NCBI RefSeq assembly: GCF_900110215.1
Contig: NZ_FOCX01000011.1
Location: 85,546-149,545 of the forward strand
DNA length: 64,000 bases
Direction: 5' to 3'
Source: Halorientalis persicus
Lineage (GTDB): Archaea > Halobacteriota > Halobacteria > Halobacteriales > Haloarculaceae
How positions within the stretch are numbered: position 1 is the stretch's first letter; the number at the start of each line of letters is the position of its first letter. A model generated the notes under the pieces. That model was not told the origin of the DNA, searched no databases, and saw only the letters and a program-made list of their open reading frames with translations. The position numbers and the translations under genes were made by a program. Shown piece after piece: positions 61,348 to 64,000 of the stretch.

Positions 61348-61426
61348 GTTCCCGTGGTCGGCGGGGGACCGTATCAGAGTACCGGGCGGCGAGATACTTT
61401 TTACGCTGCAGGTGTTATGTTCTCAC

Positions 61427-61618
61427 ATGGGTTTCGGGAGCTACGACGAGTCCGAACAGGACAATCAGGACTACGACACTGATTTCGAAGACGACGACGG
61501 CGTATCGACATCCGAGAACGCACACGACGGCGACGTGGACTACGAGTTCAGCGCGTCGAACGACGAACTACTCGACAAGCTCAAACACATCAAAGAGGAC
61601 GAAGACGAGAACACGTGA
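61427..61618 (+). CDS. DUF5786 family protein
   Basis: 63 residues: MGFGSYDESEQDNQDYDTDF, then an acidic stretch and a C-terminal helix NDELLDKLKHIKEDEDENT. A strictly haloarchaeal family, often next to DUF99 as here. The stop overlaps the GTG of the next gene. TACTTTTTACG (61396-61406) is 21-31 bases upstream of the ATG, a leaderless promoter. Confidence 0.88.
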   Translation: MGFGSYDESEQDNQDYDTDFEDDDGVSTSENAHDGDVDYEFSASNDELLDKLKHIKEDEDENT

Positions 61619-62178
61619 AAACAGGGGTCCGTGCTCTCGGAATCGCCGAGTCCTTCCGCGAGGACCGGAGCACGCTCGCCGGTGTCGTGACCCGCGCGAG
61701 CCGCGTCGTCGACGGCTTCTCGTTTTCCACCTGCACCGTCGGCGGGACCGACGCCACGGACGCCATCTGTGCGCTGTTCGACGACCTCGGGCGCGAAGAC
61801 GTTCGCTACGTCCTCGTCTCCGGGATCGCGCCCGCCTGGTTCAACGTCGTCGACCTGCACCGCGTCGCCGACCACACCGACCGACCCGTTCTTTCCGTGA
61901 CCTACGAGGAGAGTGCGGGCCTCGAATCGGCGCTCCGCGAGCAGTTCGACGGCGACGCTCTCGACCGACGGCTCGCAATCTACCGCGACCAGCCCGACCG
62001 CCACCGTCTCGGCGTCGACGACGAGACGCTGTTCGTCCGGAGCGTCGGCCTCGACGACGAAGAGGCGGCCGCAGTCGTCGACGGCTTCACGCCCGAGGGT
62101 GGCCGCCCGGAACCGCTCCGTGTCGCGCGGCTCGCGGCCCGCGGGGCCGACGAGTTCCGTCGCGAGGGCTCGGACTGA
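61615..62178 (+). CDS. Endonuclease dU (DUF99)
   Basis: 187 residues, GTG start overlapping the stop of the DUF5786 gene. DUF99 enzymes cut DNA near deoxyuridine. VKTGVRALGIAESF with the first acidic ligand, VGGTDATDAICALFDDLGREDVRYVLVSGIAPAWFNVVDL, and SVTYEESAGLESALREQF are the family blocks, related to RNase H-like endonuclease V. A uracil-DNA glycosylase gene follows, so the pair forms a uracil-repair locus. Confidence 0.87.
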   Translation: MKTGVRALGIAESFREDRSTLAGVVTRASRVVDGFSFSTCTVGGTDATDAICALFDDLGREDVRYVLVSGIAPAWFNVVDLHRVADHTDRPVLSVTYEESAGLESALREQFDGDALDRRLAIYRDQPDRHRLGVDDETLFVRSVGLDDEEAAAVVDGFTPEGGRPEPLRVARLAARGADEFRREGSD

Positions 62179-62229
62179 GCGACGCGGTGCAGGCGACTCG
62201 TTTTTGGTGTCGCCTCCCGGAGCAACCCC

Positions 62230-62814
62230 ATGGGCGAGATGGAGGACCTGTCGGTGGTCGAGTGTGCGCGCTGTCCCGACCTCGCCGAGTGTCGGAGCCG
62301 GATCGTCAACGGCGTCGGCCCGGCGGACGCGGACCTGCTGTTCGTCGGCGAGGGGCCCGGGGCCAACGAGGACGACCAGGGCGAGCCGTTCGTCGGCCGG
62401 AGCGGCACCGTACTAGACGACGCGCTCCGAACCGCCGGCCTGGCGCGCGCCGACGTACGCATCACCAACTGCGTGCGCTGTCGACCGCCGGAGAACCGTG
62501 ACCCGCGGGCCGCGGAACTGGCCAACTGCCGTGAGTACCTCGACCGGGAGATCGACGCCGTCGATCCGACGGTGATCGTCACGCTCGGGAAGGTGCCGAG
62601 CGAACACCTGCTGGAGCGGGACGTGGGCGTGACCGGCGAAGCCGGCGACACGTTCGACACCGAGATCGCTGGCGAGACCCGCACCGTCATGGTGTCGGTC
62701 CACCCGGCGGCGACGCTGTACGACCGGAGCCAGGAGGCGACCTTCGAGGGAACCATCCAGCGGGCTGCCGATCTGACGGGAGCAGGCGGGCAGTCGACGC
62801 TCGGTTCGTTCTGA
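62230..62814 (+). CDS. udg: Family 4 uracil-DNA glycosylase
   Basis: 194 residues. Removes uracil from DNA and carries a 4Fe-4S cluster. VGEGPGANEDDQGEPFVGRSG is the substrate motif, ITNCVRCRPPENRDP holds a cluster Cys, and SVHPAATLY is the second active-site motif. Other cluster Cys are in CARCPDLAECRSR and ELANCREYL. Complete. It lies next to endonuclease dU, another uracil-directed enzyme. Confidence 0.93.
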   Translation: MGEMEDLSVVECARCPDLAECRSRIVNGVGPADADLLFVGEGPGANEDDQGEPFVGRSGTVLDDALRTAGLARADVRITNCVRCRPPENRDPRAAELANCREYLDREIDAVDPTVIVTLGKVPSEHLLERDVGVTGEAGDTFDTEIAGETRTVMVSVHPAATLYDRSQEATFEGTIQRAADLTGAGGQSTLGSF

Positions 62815-62875
62815 GTGGCGTGCAACGTTCGACCGTAGCGGAACTGACTTGACCGGCACCCGCCAACCCTCATAC

Positions 62876-63523
62876 ATGAGTACGACCCAGACGGCCGCCG
62901 AAGTGGTCGTCGTCGACTACGGGCTGGGGAACCTCCGGAGCGTGACCCGCGGGTTGGAGCGCGCGGGCGCGTCGGTGGCATTGATCGAGGAACCGGCCGC
63001 CGTCGACAGCGCCGACGGCATCGTCCTCCCGGGCGTCGGCGCGTTCAGCGAGGGGATGGAGAACGCGGGCCCCTTCCGGGCGGCGCTGGCCGACGCCGCC
63101 GACGCGGGCACGCCGCTGTTCGGCATCTGTCTCGGGATGCAGATGCTCCTGACCACGAGCGAAGAGGCCGACCACGCCGGCCAGGGCGAGGCCGAAGGGC
63201 TGGACCTGATCCCCGGGACAAACCGGCGGTTCCACGGCGACCAGAAGGTGCCCCACATGGGCTGGAACGAACTGGACGTGCAGCGCGATCACCCGCTGGT
63301 CGACGGAATCGATGGGGAACACGCCTACTTCGTTCACTCCTACTACGCCGAACCCGACGACGACCACGCCGTCGTCGCGACGACCGACTACGGACTGGAC
63401 TTCCCGAGTATCATCGCCGACGAGAGCGGGACGGTCTTCGGCACGCAGTTCCACCCGGAGAAGTCGGGGGAGACGGGACTGCGGATTCTGCGGAACTTCG
63501 TGGAGATCTGTGCGGAGCGGTGA
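62876..63523 (+). CDS. hisH: Imidazole glycerol phosphate synthase glutaminase subunit HisH
   Basis: 215 residues. Supplies ammonia to HisF. Nucleophile C85 in FGICLGMQM, oxyanion strand PGVGAFSEGM, and the His-Glu pair in TQFHPEKSGETGL. The last 20 codons are duplicated downstream (63625-63679) with mainly third-position changes. The ATG at 62876 gives a short leader MSTTQTAAEV before the first strand VVVVDYGLGNLRSV. A strong hairpin with T7 follows the stop. Confidence 0.95.
   Translation: MSTTQTAAEVVVVDYGLGNLRSVTRGLERAGASVALIEEPAAVDSADGIVLPGVGAFSEGMENAGPFRAALADAADAGTPLFGICLGMQMLLTTSEEADHAGQGEAEGLDLIPGTNRRFHGDQKVPHMGWNELDVQRDHPLVDGIDGEHAYFVHSYYAEPDDDHAVVATTDYGLDFPSIIADESGTVFGTQFHPEKSGETGLRILRNFVEICAER
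63447..63501 (+). repeat. hisH tail, copy 1 (inside the gene)
   Basis: About 55 bases from AGTTCCACCC, encoding FHPEKSGETGLRILRNFV, repeated 178 bases downstream. GTCGGGGGAGACGGGACTGC and the following GGATTCTGCGGAA are identical in both copies. Confidence 0.9.
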
Positions 63524-63533
63524 CGGTGTAGTC

Positions 63534-63567
63534 CCGGACGCGAACGGCGTGAGCGTCCGGTTTTTTT
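63534..63567 (+). terminator. Terminator-like hairpin H7 after hisH
   Basis: CCGGACGC (63534-63541) and GCGTCCGG (63553-63560) pair perfectly around GAACGGCGTGA, followed at once by seven T. The loop belongs to the GANCGNNGYGA family. It lies ten bases past the hisH stop. The T run makes an intrinsic-type terminator likely. Confidence 0.8.
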
Positions 63568-63629
63568 CGCCCACGTTTTTGCCGCGAGTGGTGCGTGAAG
63601 CGCACCCGAGCGGGAAAAAGGTGGAGTTC
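63563..63629 (-). repeat. Non-coding segment with the same ordered blocks as 3665-3784
   Basis: On the minus strand the order is TCCACCTTTTTC, CTCGGGTG, a hairpin GGTGCG/CGCACC (63590-63606), CACCACTC, then AAAAACGTGGGCGAAAAA. Site 3665-3784 has the same blocks in the same order on the plus strand, with two additional hairpins inserted. Each lies against a duplicated gene end. Confidence 0.7.
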
Positions 63630-63679
63630 CACCCCGAAAAGTCGGGGGAGACGGGACTGCGGATTCTGCGGAATTTTGT
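63625..63679 (+). pseudogene. Duplicated hisH 3' end (copy 2)
   Basis: Encodes FHPEKSGETGLRILRNFVD in an uninterrupted frame. Differences from hisH fall in third codon positions (CCG/CCC, GAG/GAA, AAC/AAT, TTC/TTT, GTG/GTC) apart from the final E/D change, so this piece evolved as coding sequence. It is not linked to a start codon now. Past it the frame runs into the insertion sequence. Confidence 0.8.
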
Positions 63680-63696
63680 CGATACGCTCTTGCGAA

Positions 63697-64000
63697 GGAG
63701 ATTGTTGATAGCGAGAGCTGCGGCTGAATGTCGAAGAGGGCAAGGGCACCGCGCCAGCGGTGCCCGATATGTTCCCAATAAGCCGGTTCGTGTCGGAATC
63801 GGCTGCAGCGGACCTGTTGCAGCAGGTTCGCTGGTGTGATGGCGTTGAGTGCCCCCGCTGCCGTTCTGACCTGACGGTCAGAAACGGCAGCTATCGGGAG
63901 TATCAGCGGTATCTGTGTAAGAATTGCGGCCGGACGTTCAACGACAAGACCGGCACGATATTTGCTCATTCGAAGCTCTCGCTGAAAGAATGGTACTTCA
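63697..64000 (+). mobile_element. Left part of an IS1595-type insertion sequence (truncated by window)
   Basis: The transposase start lies inside; the left boundary is uncertain, somewhere between about 63680 and 63725. GGGCACCG and CGGTGCCC (about 63742-63764) form a hairpin just before the start codon. No terminal inverted repeat or target duplication can be confirmed because the right end is outside the window. Confidence 0.6.
63769..64000 (+). CDS. IS1595-family transposase, N-terminal part
   Basis: 77 codons visible: MFPISRFVSESAAADLLQQV, then RWCDGVECPRCRSDLTVRNG and YLCKNCGRTFNDKTGTIFAHSKLSLKEWYF. The CPRC and CKNCG pair is the N-terminal zinc ribbon of IS1595 transposases, and FNDKTGTIFAHSKLSLKEW is the conserved stretch that follows it. 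The DDE/DDN catalytic core lies beyond the window. The sequence is less GC-rich and less acidic than the neighbouring genes, as expected of a mobile gene. Confidence 0.88.
   Translation, partial: MFPISRFVSESAAADLLQQVRWCDGVECPRCRSDLTVRNGSYREYQRYLCKNCGRTFNDKTGTIFAHSKLSLKEWYF

Noticed and set aside
63312..63839. Open frame that joins antisense-like hisH sequence, the hisH tail copy and the IS start
   Set aside because: It uses another frame than hisH in its first part; only the tail-copy portion reads as genuine former coding sequence.

Overview
The window is chromosomal DNA of a halophilic archaeon (class Halobacteria). The evidence is high GC, very acidic proteins, many haloarchaea-only families (DUF5786, DUF5809/DUF5810, DUF7521, DUF7331-like, HVO_0416-type zinc finger, Bat-type HTH_10 regulators), leaderless starts with a TATA element 24-32 bp upstream, F420 enzymes, a [2Fe-2S] ferredoxin of the halophilic type, and archaeal L40e, eIF1/SUI1, Tsr3 and endonuclease dU. 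The genus cannot be fixed; a member of the Haloarcula group would fit. Coding density is high, on both strands, with many 1-4 nt overlaps.

Layout. 1-6.7 kb: valS (cut by the window edge), two membrane proteins, 6-phosphogluconate dehydrogenase, membrane-anchored ferredoxin, tRNA-Arg(CCG) with a hairpin-rich non-coding tail, a saccharopine-dehydrogenase-like protein, a rhodanese and a zinc finger. 6.8-10.3 kb: divergent PadR-like and winged-helix regulators with a palindromic operator, then a UvrD-type helicase. 10.2-17.2 kb: riboflavin synthase, PrsW-like protease, a drug-type ABC exporter, a Bat-type regulator, pdxT, a bifunctional-nuclease-family protein and hisE. 17.3-25.5 kb: a histidine kinase, NOG1 and EngB GTPases, a DUF389 membrane protein, rimI, the DUF5810/DUF5809 pair, a NUDIX-rhodanese unit and eIF1. 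25.5-29.7 kb: a MoxR - DUF58 - transglutaminase operon. 29.9-32.8 kb: cofE-mer (F420/C1 metabolism). 33-36.9 kb: an Abi-alpha-like protein with tandem repeats, a DUF445 membrane protein and a coiled-coil protein. 37-45 kb: phosphoesterase, a NUDIX/eIF2B fusion, a Bat-type regulator, a thioesterase, a lipoprotein, tungsten aldehyde oxidoreductase and an F420 oxidoreductase. 45-54.8 kb: an antiporter and a signalling block: soluble chemotaxis transducer, three tandem STAS-like paralogues, a membrane transducer and an opsin homologue whose retinal-binding lysine is histidine. 54.9-64 kb: serS, peroxiredoxin, tsr3, an enolase-superfamily protein, L40e, DUF5786/endonuclease dU, family-4 uracil-DNA glycosylase, hisH, a duplicated hisH tail, and the start of an IS1595-type insertion sequence cut by the window edge.

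Most unusual signals. (1) The lysine-less opsin upstream of a transmembrane transducer. (2) A family of hairpins whose stems differ but whose loop follows GANCGNNGYGA; each follows the 3' end of a gene and is oriented in that gene's sense direction (about 3.55-3.84, 15.64-15.78, 42.07 and 63.53 kb), and a related block has entered the DUF5810 coding region. (3) Duplicated 3' ends of tRNA-Arg and of hisH, each next to a non-coding segment with the same ordered blocks. (4) An Abi-alpha/DUF445/coiled-coil gene group. (5) A soluble transducer beside three STAS-like genes.
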